From: Haemophilus parainfluenzae
Lineage (GTDB): Bacteria > Pseudomonadota > Gammaproteobacteria > Enterobacterales > Pasteurellaceae
Length of the DNA: 64,000 nt
Direction: 5' to 3'
NCBI RefSeq assembly: GCF_014931375.1
Contig: NZ_CP063117.1
Coordinates: forward strand, 1 to 64,000
A program made the translations under genes and the position numbers. Below the pieces are notes generated by a model. The model was not told the origin of the DNA and ran no database searches. It saw only the letters and a list, made by a program, of their open reading frames with translations. Positions 1 through 9,322 of the stretch are shown here, piece after piece. Position 1 is the first letter of the stretch; each line of letters begins with the position of its first letter.

Positions 1-1368
1 GTGAGCCTTTCTACCCTATGGCAAGATTGCTTATCACAACTACAAGATCAGGTTTCCCCGATGGATCTCAGCACATGGTTACGCCCATTACAAGCGGATA
101 TCATCTCGCAAGATCAAGTGGTGTTATATGCGTCAAATATGTTTGTGAAAAGCTGGGTAGAAAATCATTACTTGGCCCAAATTCATCAAATTTGCCAAGC
201 CCTTGCTAAAAATCCAAATTTACAAATTATCGTAAAAGAAGGGGTAAAACCGGCTCCAAAAGCTGTTGAATCATCCTCAACTCAAACAACTAATCATCAA
301 GAAAGTGCGGTGAGTTTTCAGCAAGAATCTGATGTGCCGACTAAATTTGAATCACACCTAAATCGTAAACATTTATTTGAAAACTTTGTTGAAGGTAAAT
401 CAAACCAACTCGCTCGTGCTGTGGGTCAAAAACTTGCCCTTGCACCTGGTGAACCAACGGCAAACCCATTCTTTTTATATGGGGGGACAGGTTTAGGTAA
501 AACTCACTTATTACACGCAATCGGTAATGGCATTTTAGCGAATAAACCGAATGCCCGCGTGCTTTATATCCATGCTAATAACTTTATGCAGCACATGGTA
601 AAAGCAATGCGTGATAATAAAATGGATCAATTCAAAAAATTCTATCGTTCTCTTGATGCATTATTAGTGGATGATATTCAATTCTTCGCAGAAAAAGAAA
701 AAACACAAGAAGAGTTTTTCCATATTTTCAATAGTTTATTTGAAACTGGTCGTCAAATTATTTTGACCTCTGACCGCTATCCAAAAGAAATTGAGAAAAT
801 TGAAGAACGCCTAAAATCTCGTTTCGGCTGGGGGTTAACCACTGCGATTGAGCCACCTGATTTGGAAACTCGTGTTGCGATTTTGCTGAAAAAAGCAGAA
901 GAACATAATATGGAGCTACCAGAAGAAGTGGCATTCTTTATTGCCCAACGCTTACGCACCAATGTTCGTGAATTAGAGGGTGCCTTAAACCGCGTGAAAG
1001 CGATGCAAGACTTCAAAGGTGGTCACATTGATATTGATTTTGTTCGTGACACATTAAAAGATATTCTTGCCTTACAAGAACGTTTGGTAACCATTGAAAA
1101 TATTCAGAAAGTCGTGGCAGAATACTATCGAATTAAAGTGGCTGATTTAAAATCAAAAAGCAGAGCAAGATCAGTCACTCGCCCACGCCAAGTTGCGATG
1201 GCGTTAGCAAAAGAATTAACCAATAAAAGCTTACCGGAAATTGGTCGTGCCTTTGAACGCGACCATACGACAGTTTTAAATGCTTGTCGTGAAGTGCCAA
1301 AATTCCGTGAAAAAGACAGCAGTATTCAAGAAGATTGGGCGAATTTAATTCGCACATTATCTGCATAA
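1..1368 (+). CDS. dnaA: Chromosomal replication initiator protein DnaA
   Basis: DnaA binds 9-bp DnaA boxes at the origin, melts the DNA and loads the DnaB helicase. The 455-residue protein has the usual four-part layout: an N-terminal DnaB-interaction domain, a variable linker (about 85-115), an AAA+ ATPase with Walker A GGTGLGKT at 161-168 and Walker B LLVDD at 221-225, and a C-terminal DNA-binding domain with the DHTTV signature at 421-425. The start is GTG at base 1, so promoter and ribosome binding site lie outside the window. It is followed by dnaN and recF, the classical order. Function is certain from the motifs; the start is probable because the N-terminus matches family members. Confidence 0.97.
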   Translation: MSLSTLWQDCLSQLQDQVSPMDLSTWLRPLQADIISQDQVVLYASNMFVKSWVENHYLAQIHQICQALAKNPNLQIIVKEGVKPAPKAVESSSTQTTNHQESAVSFQQESDVPTKFESHLNRKHLFENFVEGKSNQLARAVGQKLALAPGEPTANPFFLYGGTGLGKTHLLHAIGNGILANKPNARVLYIHANNFMQHMVKAMRDNKMDQFKKFYRSLDALLVDDIQFFAEKEKTQEEFFHIFNSLFETGRQIILTSDRYPKEIEKIEERLKSRFGWGLTTAIEPPDLETRVAILLKKAEEHNMELPEEVAFFIAQRLRTNVRELEGALNRVKAMQDFKGGHIDIDFVRDTLKDILALQERLVTIENIQKVVAEYYRIKVADLKSKSRARSVTRPRQVAMALAKELTNKSLPEIGRAFERDHTTVLNACREVPKFREKDSSIQEDWANLIRTLSA

Positions 1369-1378
1369 GGAGCCAATG

Positions 1379-2479
1379 ATGCAATTTAGCATTTCAAGAG
1401 AAAATCTACTAAAACCCTTACAGCAAGTTTGTGGCGTATTAAGCAACCGTCCGAATATTCCTGTATTAAATAACGTGTTATTACAAATTGAAGATAACCG
1501 TTTAACGATTACAGGTACAGACCTTGAAGTTGAGCTTTCTAGCTATACGCAACTGTCATCTTCAACGGCAGATGGTGCTTTCACCATTCCGGCTAAAAAA
1601 TTCTTAGATATTTGCCGCACACTGTCAGATGAATTTGAAATTACCGTTACCTTTGAAGAAGATCGCGCCATTGTAGAGTCTGGTCGCAGTAAGTTTAACC
1701 TCACTACTCTACCTGCTGAAGAATATCCAAATCTGACGGATTGGCAATCTGAAGTGGATTTTGCCTTACCGCAAAGCACCTTACGTCGCTTAATTGAAGC
1801 AACTCAATTTTCAATGGCAAACCAGGATGCCCGCTATTTCTTAAACGGCATGAAATTTGAAACCGAAGGTAATTTATTACGTACTGTTGCAACTGACGGT
1901 CACCGTCTTGCGGTTTGTACGATCGAATTAGATCAAGATCTGCAAACTCATTCAGTTATTCTTCCTCGTAAAGGTGTATTAGAACTAAACCGCTTATTAG
2001 AAAGCAGTGACGAACTTGCTCGTTTGCAAATCGGCACGAATAATCTTCGTATTCACTTAAACCACATTGTGTTTACCTCAAAACTCATTGATGGTCGTTT
2101 CCCTGATTACCGTCGTGTATTACCACGTAATGCAACTCGTATCGTAGAAGGTAACTGGGAAACTTTAAAACAAGCCTTTGTACGTGCATCTATCCTTTCA
2201 AATGAACGTGTACGTAGCGTGCGTTTAAACTTAAGTGAAAACCAACTAAAAATTACCGCATCTAACCCAGAACACGAAGTGGCAGAAGAAATTGTGGATG
2301 TAAATTACCAAGGCGAAGAAATGGAAGTGGGCTTTAATGTGACTTACATTTTAGATGTATTGAACGCCTTAAAATGCCAACAAGTACGTATTCGCCTCAC
2401 TGATGCATCATCAAGCTGCTTAATTGAAAACAGCGAAGATGCAAGCGCAGAATACGTCATTATGCCAATGCGCCTCTAG
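1379..2479 (+). CDS. dnaN: DNA polymerase III beta subunit (sliding clamp)
   Basis: This ring-shaped processivity clamp tethers DNA polymerase III and other repair enzymes to DNA. The 366-residue product has the length expected for three repeated clamp domains and begins MQFSISRENLLKPLQQV, close to other bacterial clamps. Two adjacent ATGs are possible (1376 and 1379). The second matches family N-termini and sits better behind the AAGGAG site at 1367-1372, which overlaps the end of dnaA. The ten-base gap to dnaA and five-base gap to recF suggest a dnaA-dnaN-recF operon. Confidence 0.96.
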   Translation: MQFSISRENLLKPLQQVCGVLSNRPNIPVLNNVLLQIEDNRLTITGTDLEVELSSYTQLSSSTADGAFTIPAKKFLDICRTLSDEFEITVTFEEDRAIVESGRSKFNLTTLPAEEYPNLTDWQSEVDFALPQSTLRRLIEATQFSMANQDARYFLNGMKFETEGNLLRTVATDGHRLAVCTIELDQDLQTHSVILPRKGVLELNRLLESSDELARLQIGTNNLRIHLNHIVFTSKLIDGRFPDYRRVLPRNATRIVEGNWETLKQAFVRASILSNERVRSVRLNLSENQLKITASNPEHEVAEEIVDVNYQGEEMEVGFNVTYILDVLNALKCQQVRIRLTDASSSCLIENSEDASAEYVIMPMRL

Positions 2480-2484
2480 AAATA

Positions 2485-3567
2485 ATGGCCATTTCCCGCT
2501 TAATTGTTGAAAAATTTAGAAATTTAAATGCCGTGGATCTTGAATTTGATCACGGCTTTAACTTTTTAGTCGGCAACAATGGCAGCGGAAAAACGAGCTT
2601 ATTAGAAGCAATTTTTTATCTAGGACATGGACGCTCTTTCAAAAGTGCGGTCGCAAATCGCATCATTTCTTACGACGAACCTCATTTCACGCTTTTTGGA
2701 CAAATACAAGAAAGCCAACATCAATGGTCTGTTGGCTTACAAAAACTTCGTCAAGGTAATACCATTGCGAAAATAAACGGTGAAGACGGCAATAAAATTG
2801 CCGATCTAGCTCACCTTTTACCCATGCAATTAATTACGCCTGAAGGACTTACCCTATTAAACGGTGGGCCAAGTTTTCGACGTGCATTTTTAGATTGGGG
2901 TTTATTCCACCACCATAATAGCTTTCATTCCTCTTGGGTTGCCTTAAACCGTTTATTAAAACAACGAAATGCCGCACTCAGTCAAAACCAGCCTTATTCT
3001 GCAATAAAAATATGGGACATTAAATTAGCTAAATTAGCCCATCAAGTGAGTGATTGGCGCGCTGAATATGCAGAAGCCTTACGTCCTGAGATCGAAAAAA
3101 CCTGCCAGTTATTTTTACCTGAATTAGAAATTACTGTGAGCTTTCATCAAGGCTGGGAGAAAGAGACAGAATATGGAGAATTATTGGCGCAAAACTTTGA
3201 GCGAGATAAAGCCATTGGCTATACGGTTTCAGGTCCACAAAAAGCCGATTTTCGCTTTAAAGCTAATGGGCTCCCCGTGGAAGATGTGCTCTCTCGTGGG
3301 CAATTAAAATTATTGATGTGTGCGCTACGTTTAGCCCAAGGTGAACACTTAATGATTCAAAAACAACGTCATTGTATCTTTTTAATTGATGACTTTGCCT
3401 CTGAATTGGATCAACATAAACGTGCGCTTCTAGCTGAACGCTTGCAACAAAGTGGATCTCAAGTCTTTGTTACTGCCATCACTCAAGGTCAACTCAAAGA
3501 GATGCAAGTGGAAAAAGGAAAATTGTTCCAAGTGGATACCGGTAAGATCACCGAATTGCAACCATAA
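2485..3567 (+). CDS. recF: DNA replication and repair protein RecF
   Basis: RecF is an SMC-like ATPase that works with RecO and RecR to load RecA onto gapped DNA at stalled forks. The 360-residue protein carries Walker A GNNGSGKTSL near residue 30, an ABC-type signature SRGQLKLL near 270 and a Walker B region ending in IDDFASELD near 305, all typical. It begins five bases after the dnaN stop. An uptake sequence (AAGTGCGGT, 2643-2651) lies inside the coding region. The gene ends at a symmetrical hairpin shared with the convergent nagA operon. Confidence 0.95.
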   Translation: MAISRLIVEKFRNLNAVDLEFDHGFNFLVGNNGSGKTSLLEAIFYLGHGRSFKSAVANRIISYDEPHFTLFGQIQESQHQWSVGLQKLRQGNTIAKINGEDGNKIADLAHLLPMQLITPEGLTLLNGGPSFRRAFLDWGLFHHHNSFHSSWVALNRLLKQRNAALSQNQPYSAIKIWDIKLAKLAHQVSDWRAEYAEALRPEIEKTCQLFLPELEITVSFHQGWEKETEYGELLAQNFERDKAIGYTVSGPQKADFRFKANGLPVEDVLSRGQLKLLMCALRLAQGEHLMIQKQRHCIFLIDDFASELDQHKRALLAERLQQSGSQVFVTAITQGQLKEMQVEKGKLFQVDTGKITELQP

Positions 3568-3571
3568 AAAA

Positions 3572-3599
3572 TAATCCGATCGGTTTAAGGATCGGATTA
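3572..3599. terminator. Hairpin between convergent recF and nagA
   Basis: A perfect 10-bp inverted repeat (TAATCCGATC at 3572-3581 and its complement at 3590-3599, loop of 8) lies between two genes that converge. T-runs are weak on both sides, so it may act as a modest bidirectional terminator or mRNA 3'-end stabiliser. Confidence 0.6.
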
Positions 3600-3630
3600 C
3601 GTTTAAAACAATGCTATTTTTGACCGCACT

Positions 3631-4776
3631 TTAGTTTGGTTTCCATTCACCATTCAATACGGTACCAATCACATCATAATCTTTTGTGAACACCGCCAAG
3701 TTTGCTACCTTACCAGCTTCAACTGAGCCTAAACGATCATCTACGCCAATCGCTCTCGCAGGGTAAAGGTTACTCATGCGAATTGCTTCTGCTAATGGAA
3801 TCTCTACATATTCCACAGCATTTTTGATGGATTCCATCATGGTAATTGATGCACCTGCAATCGTACCATTTGCGTCGTAGCAACGACCGTCTTTCACATA
3901 AATCGGTTTTCCTACAAAAGTGAAGGTTTCCAATTCAGGTGGTGCACCTGCAGCAGCAATAGAATCGGTCACAATACAAAGTTTATCACCTTTCGCTTTC
4001 TTATCTAAACGAACATTACCAAAATTCACATGCACGCCATCTACAATAATGCCAGTGTAAACATCGGAGTCTAATACTGCACCAACTACGCCCATCGCAC
4101 GTCCTGAGCTGATCGGCGACATCGCATTGTGTAAGTGAGTCGCAAAAGTCGCACCTTTATGAAAAGCGGCTTTCGCTACTTCATAAGTCGCATTAGAATG
4201 CCCAATAGACACAATAATACCTGCTTTCACAAAATCAGGAATATATTGCACGGTTGGGTTTTCAGCGGCAATGGTAAGCTTGGTGATAACATCCGCATTA
4301 TCACATAAGAAATCTTTCATCTCTGGCGTCGCTTCACGGATATATTCTGGGCGATGCACGCCTTTTTTCTCAAGACTTAAATAAGGGCCTTCGATGTGTA
4401 AGCCAAGCGCTTGATTTTTATGCTTATTCAAATACTCACGCATGATATTTACTGCGTATTTGATATCTTCATCCGGTGCAGTAATAAACGTTGGTAAGAA
4501 ACTGGTACAGCCTGATTTTAAGTTCGTGGCTTGCATGATTTCTAATGTTTCTACGCTTGTTTGATCGTTAAACATCACGCCACCGCAGCCGTTTAATTGC
4601 AGATCAATAAAGCCGGCTGTGAGATTATGCCCTTTTAAATCAATGGTTTTAATCCCACTTTCTAATTCGCTTTGTGGAATAACGGATTGAATATATTCCC
4701 CTTTAATAACCACCGCATAATCTCTTAACACCTCATTTTTCGTGTAGATTACGCTGTTAATTAATGCATACTTCAT
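3631..4776 (-). CDS. nagA: N-acetylglucosamine-6-phosphate deacetylase
   Basis: NagA removes acetate from GlcNAc-6-phosphate to give glucosamine-6-phosphate, the step before NagB. The amidohydrolase-fold protein (381 residues) shows the metal-site segment GFIDLQLNGCGG near 57-68, HIEGPYL near 125, GHSNA near 190, THLHNAM near 211 and the catalytic-Asp segment VTDSIAAAG near 270. Two ATGs are adjacent (4779 and 4776); the second is better placed behind AGGAAGG. It is the last gene of the leftward nanE-nanK-siaR-nanA-nagB-nagA operon, 36 bases after nagB. The stop codon overlaps a DNA uptake sequence at 3623-3631. Confidence 0.95.
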   Translation of the reverse strand: MKYALINSVIYTKNEVLRDYAVVIKGEYIQSVIPQSELESGIKTIDLKGHNLTAGFIDLQLNGCGGVMFNDQTSVETLEIMQATNLKSGCTSFLPTFITAPDEDIKYAVNIMREYLNKHKNQALGLHIEGPYLSLEKKGVHRPEYIREATPEMKDFLCDNADVITKLTIAAENPTVQYIPDFVKAGIIVSIGHSNATYEVAKAAFHKGATFATHLHNAMSPISSGRAMGVVGAVLDSDVYTGIIVDGVHVNFGNVRLDKKAKGDKLCIVTDSIAAAGAPPELETFTFVGKPIYVKDGRCYDANGTIAGASITMMESIKNAVEYVEIPLAEAIRMSNLYPARAIGVDDRLGSVEAGKVANLAVFTKDYDVIGTVLNGEWKPN

Positions 4777-4812
4777 CATACCTTCCTAAAATCAAATTAA
4801 AATTAACCGCAC

Positions 4813-5616
4813 TTATAACACACTATGAATCGCGCGTCCTTCCAATTCAGTAAAATATTTCACTGTTTTGACTTTCAATTCTTGCAATGCAGGCTCATCA
4901 CAGACTAAAACAAAATGGCGATGGAGCTGTAAGGCACTTACCGTCCAAAGGTGATTAATACCGCCTTCTACCGCTGCTTGCACGGCTAAGGCTTTATTAT
5001 GGCCCGTAGCTAAAATCATCACTTCTTCAGCATCAAGTAATGTCCCTACACCGATTGTTAAAGCATATTTGGGTACTTGATTTACATCGTTATTAAAGAA
5101 ACGAGAATTCGCGATAATAGTATCTGGCGTTAAGGTTTTTATACGGGTACGCGAACTTAAAGAAGACGCAGGTTCATTAAAGGCAATATGGCCATCAACA
5201 CCTACGCCCCCCATAAATAAATGAATTTTGCCGTAAGATTTAATTTTTTCTTCATAACGACGACATTCTCCATCATGGTCATTGGTATTACCATTCAAAA
5301 TATTGATATTTTGCGGTTGAATATCAATATGATTGAAGAAATTATTATGCATAAAACTGTGATAGCTTTCTGGATGTTCTTTTGGCAAGCCCACATATTC
5401 ATCCATATTAAAGGTCACCACATGTTTAAAACTCACTTCTCCCGCTTGATTTAATTTAATCAATTCTTGATAGGTCTTAAGTGGAGTACTACCTGTTGGT
5501 AAACCTAATACAAAAGGACGTTCTGCTGTAGGTTTAAAATGATTAATTCGATCAGCAATATGACGCGCCGCCCAACGGCTGACTTGTTGTTCATTGTTCA
5601 GAGGAATGAGACGCAT
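4813..5616 (-). CDS. nagB: Glucosamine-6-phosphate deaminase
   Basis: NagB converts glucosamine-6-phosphate to fructose-6-phosphate and ammonia, feeding glycolysis. The frame is open further upstream, but the family N-terminus [18 protein letters not shown] begins at 5616 behind a good AAGGAAGG site, giving 267 residues, the usual length. Visible family segments include LGLPTGSTP (phosphate loop), FNMDEYVGL with the catalytic Asp and [13 protein letters not shown] with the active-site His. A uptake sequence at 4806-4814 covers the stop codon. It follows nanA after 92 bases that hold a hairpin and another uptake sequence. Confidence 0.96.
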   Translation of the reverse strand: MRLIPLNNEQQVSRWAARHIADRINHFKPTAERPFVLGLPTGSTPLKTYQELIKLNQAGEVSFKHVVTFNMDEYVGLPKEHPESYHSFMHNNFFNHIDIQPQNINILNGNTNDHDGECRRYEEKIKSYGKIHLFMGGVGVDGHIAFNEPASSLSSRTRIKTLTPDTIIANSRFFNNDVNQVPKYALTIGVGTLLDAEEVMILATGHNKALAVQAAVEGGINHLWTVSALQLHRHFVLVCDEPALQELKVKTVKYFTELEGRAIHSVL

Positions 5617-5649
5617 AATAACCTTCCTTATCCGTACAACACTGACATT

Positions 5650-5693
5650 CTTTCCTCCCTCCATTGAAGAGAGAGGAAAGAAGTAAGTGCGGT
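5650..5693 (-). other. nanA-nagB intercistronic hairpin plus uptake sequence
   Basis: CTTTCCTC at 5650-5657 pairs with GAGGAAAG at 5673-5680 around a 15-base loop, inside the 92-base gap between nanA and nagB. An uptake word AAGTGCGGT follows at 5685-5693. There is no clear T-run for leftward termination. It could be an mRNA processing or stability element separating nan from nag expression. Confidence 0.4.
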
Positions 5694-5708
5694 CACTTTT
5701 CCATTAAT

Positions 5709-6587
5709 TTATAAATATTTTGCTTTTAACTCTTTTGCTTTTGCTAATTGCTCTGGTGTTGCTTTCGCTGTCATTGGCTCACGGCAATAACCTGCATCCA
5801 CACCCTCTAGTTTCAATAACTCTTTGATAGTGAGATATAAGCCATTCGCTAAAATGCCTTCGATAAGGTCATTGGTCACGTGTTGAACTTGAAGCGCATC
5901 AGCCAATTTACCTTGTTTGGTTAATTCAAAGATTTGTCTTGCACGCACACCATTTACGTTGAATGTACTGCCGATCGCACCATCTACACCAAGAGATACT
6001 GCCGGCACCATCATTTCATCAAAACCAGCCCAAATGAGGTGATTTGGATAAGCTTTTTTCAAGCGTTCCAATAGATAGAAATCCCCAGCGGTAAATTTCA
6101 CACCTAGCACTTTCGGGTTTTTATAAAGTTCGCCGAATTGCTCAATCCCCATATTCACGCCAGTTAAGAACGGAATTGAGTACACGATCATGTTATTGCC
6201 TGTTTCAGCAATGATAGTGTCATAGTAATGTTTGATTTCAGGGAAGCTGAATTTATAGTAGAACGGGGTTACTGCAGAAAGACTGTCATAGCCTAATTCG
6301 GTTGCATATTTACCTAATTCCACTGCTTCATGTAAGTTCACACTACCCACTTGTGCGATTAGCGCGACTTGGTCTTTTGCTTCATCTTTCGCGATACGGA
6401 AAATTTGTTTTTTCTCTTCCGTAGAAAGCATGAAGTTTTCACCTGTTGAACCGCCTACATATAAACCATCAATTTTCATCTTATCAATGTTATAGCGAAT
6501 GATTTCACGCAAACCTTTTTCATTGATAGAGCCATCTTCATTGAATGATACTAATAACGCACTAAAAATACCTTTTAAGTTACGCAT
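5709..6587 (-). CDS. nanA: N-acetylneuraminate lyase
   Basis: NanA splits sialic acid (Neu5Ac) into N-acetylmannosamine and pyruvate by a class I aldolase mechanism. The 292-residue protein has the DapA/NanA TIM-barrel segments: [10 protein letters not shown] near 46 (pyruvate-carboxylate loop), the conserved Tyr in [10 protein letters not shown] near 137 and the Schiff-base Lys in LGVKFTAGD near 164. The GENF motif and operon position point to NanA rather than dihydrodipicolinate synthase. It starts nine bases after the siaR stop and encodes the first committed step of the operon. Confidence 0.95.
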   Translation of the reverse strand: MRNLKGIFSALLVSFNEDGSINEKGLREIIRYNIDKMKIDGLYVGGSTGENFMLSTEEKKQIFRIAKDEAKDQVALIAQVGSVNLHEAVELGKYATELGYDSLSAVTPFYYKFSFPEIKHYYDTIIAETGNNMIVYSIPFLTGVNMGIEQFGELYKNPKVLGVKFTAGDFYLLERLKKAYPNHLIWAGFDEMMVPAVSLGVDGAIGSTFNVNGVRARQIFELTKQGKLADALQVQHVTNDLIEGILANGLYLTIKELLKLEGVDAGYCREPMTAKATPEQLAKAKELKAKYL

Positions 6588-6596
6588 TTTTCTCTC

Positions 6597-7463
6597 CTAT
6601 TTGATACGTTGTTCTAAAATGACATTTAATGTTTTTTGCTTTATTTTGACTGCACTTTCCTGTGATGCCTGTACTAATAAAGCGTAAATCAAATCTAATA
6701 CGAATAATTGGGCAATCTTCGTGCCGATAGAGTCGCCTTGCAACTTGCCTTGCTTATTCCCATTTACTAAAACAAGATCGGCATATTCTGTGATGGGTGA
6801 ACGCAAACTGTGCGTAATCGCAATGGTTTTGGCACCGTTTTCTTTGGCAATTTTCATGGTATGAGTGGTTTCTTGAGAATAACCGGAATGGCTCAAACCA
6901 ATTGCCACATCTTTTTTCGTCAATAACAATGCCTGCATATACATAAAATGGTTGTTACCCGTGGCATCTACTTGCACACCGATACGCATCAATTTATTTT
7001 TGGCATCTTCCGCGGTAATACCTGATGTACCCACACCAAATAAAAAGACTCGATTTGCTTGCTGAATGGCTTTTACTGCTTCTTCCAACTGCTCAAAATC
7101 TAATAAATTAATGGTTTCATCCATCACGTTATTGATGGCAGATTTCAGTTTATGTGCAATATTCAATGAGTTGTCAGAATCGGTAATATCTGAATCTAAT
7201 ACGGTGTTATCTTTGCCATCTTTTGTGGCAAGCTCGATGGATAATTCCAATTTAAAATCACTGAAGCCTTTAAAGCCGAGAGTACGGCAAAAACGCACAA
7301 AGGTCGCCTCCCCCACTTCTAAATGGGCGGCAATTTCAGCTAAAGGAGCTTGCACCGCAAGATCGGGATTTAATAAAATCGCATCCGCAATTTTCTTTTC
7401 AGTCTTCGTTAAACTACGATACAACGAGCTAATGGTATTTAAAATATTGCCGTTTTTAGCCAT
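6597..7463 (-). CDS. siaR: RpiR-family sialic acid regulator (SiaR/NanR type)
   Basis: This is a transcriptional regulator with an N-terminal RpiR-type helix-turn-helix (about residues 1-77; core LAEIAAHLEVGEATFVRFCR) and a C-terminal sugar-isomerase (SIS) domain (about 125-260; FLFGVGTSG and SHSGYSQET) that binds phosphorylated sugars. In H. influenzae the protein in this position, SiaR, represses the nan and sialic acid transport genes and responds to glucosamine-6-phosphate together with CRP. Its ATG overlaps the nanK stop by 8 bases (ATGGCTAA), so the two are translationally coupled. Orthology is inferred from family and position. Confidence 0.88.
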   Translation of the reverse strand: MAKNGNILNTISSLYRSLTKTEKKIADAILLNPDLAVQAPLAEIAAHLEVGEATFVRFCRTLGFKGFSDFKLELSIELATKDGKDNTVLDSDITDSDNSLNIAHKLKSAINNVMDETINLLDFEQLEEAVKAIQQANRVFLFGVGTSGITAEDAKNKLMRIGVQVDATGNNHFMYMQALLLTKKDVAIGLSHSGYSQETTHTMKIAKENGAKTIAITHSLRSPITEYADLVLVNGNKQGKLQGDSIGTKIAQLFVLDLIYALLVQASQESAVKIKQKTLNVILEQRIK

Positions 7464-8394
7464 AAACCACTCCCGTATTTTTTGCTTGTAATAAGCAATC
7501 TTTTACCCAGTAAGCCGCGCCAATCAAGCCTGCATCTTGTCCAAATTGAGCGCTTTCTAATTCGCAGTGATAAACAGCGGGAAGTTCACTTAATAAAGAT
7601 TGAACTAACGGTAAATAGCCTTCTGCCAATCCTACGCTACCGCCAACCACGACTTTTTGCATGTCTAATCCAATCTTCAAATCCGCAATTAAATTTGCAA
7701 TGGCTTGTGCTGAACGAGTCACAAGTGCGGTTGCTTTTTCATCATTTTGGCGGAAACGCACAAAGACTTCTTTTGGATCACAAGGATCATCCCATTGAGA
7801 AGAAACCGCTTCAATCGCGCGACCTGATGCAATGGCTTCGACGCAGCCACGGCGACCACAACCGCAAATGGGACCATTAGGATCGGCCAAAGTATGGCCT
7901 ATATGCCCCGCAATACCGTTTGGCTCAGTAAGTAAACGATGATTTAAAATTAAACCGCCCCCTACGCCTGTGGAAACAGTAATAAAGGTAAAGTTTTGAA
8001 CATCATTAGGATTTTGTAGTTGATACTCTGCATAGGCTGCCGCTTGCACATCATTAAGTAAACCAATCGGTTTATCAGTATGCTGTGCAATGCTGTCTTT
8101 TAATGGGAATTGGGCTAATCCACCCAGGTTTTTAGGATTAAGTGCGGTCAGAATGCCTTGATTAATAATGCCCGTTGAAGCAACGGCGACATAATCAAAC
8201 TGCCCTTCATATTCTTTTACCAACTGAGCAAGGGTTTGATGCATCGCTTGCGCAGCATCATCTTGTGGCGTGGAAATCTGTTTTCGGTGTTGAATTTCAC
8301 CATTTTTCACTATAGCAGAAGCGATTTTCGTGCCACCAATATCTAATGCCAAACAACGCTGTAATGTCTGACCACTATCCACTGTTAATGACAT
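7456..8394 (-). CDS. nanK: N-acetylmannosamine kinase
   Basis: NanK is a ROK-family kinase that phosphorylates N-acetylmannosamine to ManNAc-6-phosphate. The frame extends upstream into nanE, but the likely start is the ATG at 8394 behind AAGGAAGAAG, giving 312 residues. Visible are LALDIGGTKIASA (phosphate 1 motif), the ROK zinc motif CGCGRRGCVEAIASG near 165-180 and the preceding HIGHT segment. Two uptake sequences lie within the gene (7723-7731, 8140-8148). It sits 11 bases after nanE and overlaps siaR by 8. Confidence 0.93.
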   Translation of the reverse strand: MSLTVDSGQTLQRCLALDIGGTKIASAIVKNGEIQHRKQISTPQDDAAQAMHQTLAQLVKEYEGQFDYVAVASTGIINQGILTALNPKNLGGLAQFPLKDSIAQHTDKPIGLLNDVQAAAYAEYQLQNPNDVQNFTFITVSTGVGGGLILNHRLLTEPNGIAGHIGHTLADPNGPICGCGRRGCVEAIASGRAIEAVSSQWDDPCDPKEVFVRFRQNDEKATALVTRSAQAIANLIADLKIGLDMQKVVVGGSVGLAEGYLPLVQSLLSELPAVYHCELESAQFGQDAGLIGAAYWVKDCLLQAKNTGVVYG

Positions 8395-8405
8395 ATCTTC
8401 TTCCT

Positions 8406-9095
8406 TTATTTTTTCGCTGAATGAATGGCTTCGGTAAACCAACTTACGATATGCTCTAAACGCGTTAATGCAGAACCAACTGTCACACAATAAGCACCAA
8501 TTTCAATTGCTGTTTTCGCCAACTCAGGGGTGTTATAACGTCCTTCCGCCATGACTCGACAGCCTGCAGCTTTCAAATCTTTAACTAATTGATAATCAGG
8601 CTCCTCCGGCACACTACCACCTGTGTAGCCAGACATCGTACTGCCCACGATATCAAAACCCAGTTTTTGACAGTACAAGCCTTCTTCTAAATTCGAACAA
8701 TCCGCCATGGCCAAACAGCCTAATTCGTGGATTTTTTTGACCGCACTTTCAATATCTACCGGTCTAGGGCGATTCGTACCATCCACGGCGATAATATCTG
8801 CACCGGCTTTCGCTAAATCTTCAATATCATGCAAAAACGGGGTAATTCGTACAGGGCTGTCAGGTAAATCACGTTTCACAATACCAATAATCGGTACATT
8901 CACAGTAGGGCGTGTTGCTTTAAGATTTTCTATGCCCTCGATACGCAATCCGGCGGCTCCACCAGTGACAGAAGCCTGTGCCATGGCTGCCACGATTTCT
9001 GGTTTATCCATCGGGCCGTCATCGACAGGCTGACAAGAAGCAATAAGACCAAATTTGATTTTATCTAAGACTTCATTATGTGATAATTTCGACAT
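8406..9095 (-). CDS. nanE: N-acetylmannosamine-6-phosphate 2-epimerase
   Basis: NanE converts ManNAc-6-phosphate to GlcNAc-6-phosphate, linking sialic acid breakdown to NagA. The open frame starts further upstream, but the family N-terminus [14 protein letters not shown] starts at 9095 behind TAGGAG, giving 229 residues, the normal length for this TIM-barrel enzyme. Conserved segments include [44 protein letters not shown] and [10 protein letters not shown]. It is the first gene of the leftward nan/nag operon; its promoter must lie in the 227-base interval shared with nagE. Confidence 0.94.
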   Translation of the reverse strand: MSKLSHNEVLDKIKFGLIASCQPVDDGPMDKPEIVAAMAQASVTGGAAGLRIEGIENLKATRPTVNVPIIGIVKRDLPDSPVRITPFLHDIEDLAKAGADIIAVDGTNRPRPVDIESAVKKIHELGCLAMADCSNLEEGLYCQKLGFDIVGSTMSGYTGGSVPEEPDYQLVKDLKAAGCRVMAEGRYNTPELAKTAIEIGAYCVTVGSALTRLEHIVSWFTEAIHSAKK

Positions 9096-9213
9096 ATAAA
9101 CTCCTACATTAGACAGTAACACCTGGTTTCCTTTTGGCTTTCTGGCCATTATAGTAAAACATAGTAAAACTTGCACCATAAAAAAATATTTTTTGAAGTA
9201 CAATTTCAAAATT

Positions 9214-9229
9214 TGTGATCGGCTTCTCA
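9214..9229. promoter_or_regulatory. Candidate CRP (CRP-N) binding site
   Basis: TGTGA-N6-TCTCA matches the CRP core TGTGA-N6-TCACA with one mismatch and has A/T-rich flanks on both sides. In H. influenzae the equivalent divergent sialic acid region is activated by CRP, which supports the reading. Confidence 0.6.
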
Positions 9230-9283
9230 ATTTTGAGATAAAGTTGCCACATTTATACAAAATATTTTTTTTTACTTTAGAAT

Positions 9284-9300
9284 ATGAAGTAATACTTCAT
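9284..9300. promoter_or_regulatory. Candidate repressor operator, perfect palindrome
   Basis: ATGAAGT-AAT-ACTTCAT is a perfect inverted repeat 22 bases before the nagE start codon. Its location downstream of the likely promoter fits a repressor operator. The best candidate regulator is SiaR encoded in the adjacent operon, but an NagC-like factor elsewhere is possible. Confidence 0.5.
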
Positions 9301-9322
9301 TACTATAATATAGGAGAAAAAA

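Larger units (their letters stand above)
9096..9322. promoter_or_regulatory. Divergent nanE / nagE control region
   Basis: This AT-rich 227-base interval separates the leftward catabolic operon from the rightward PTS gene, so it should hold both promoters. Readable elements are a CRP-type site (9214-9229), a possible rightward promoter with -35 TTGAGA (9233-9238) and -10 TACAAA (9256-9261, 17-base spacer), and a perfect 7-3-7 palindrome (9284-9300) just upstream of nagE. The CRP site ends just before that -35, a typical activator position. Promoter assignment is by eye. Confidence 0.6.

Noticed and set aside
7066..7880. Rightward frames of 141 and 132 codons opposite siaR and nanK
   Set aside because: The opposite strand carries well-conserved genes with motifs; the rightward frames lack starts with ribosome binding sites and resemble no family.
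9304..9309. TATAAT just before nagE as the -10 of its promoter
   Set aside because: Transcription would begin inside or after the ribosome binding site (AGGAG at 9312-9316), so a promoter further upstream is more likely.
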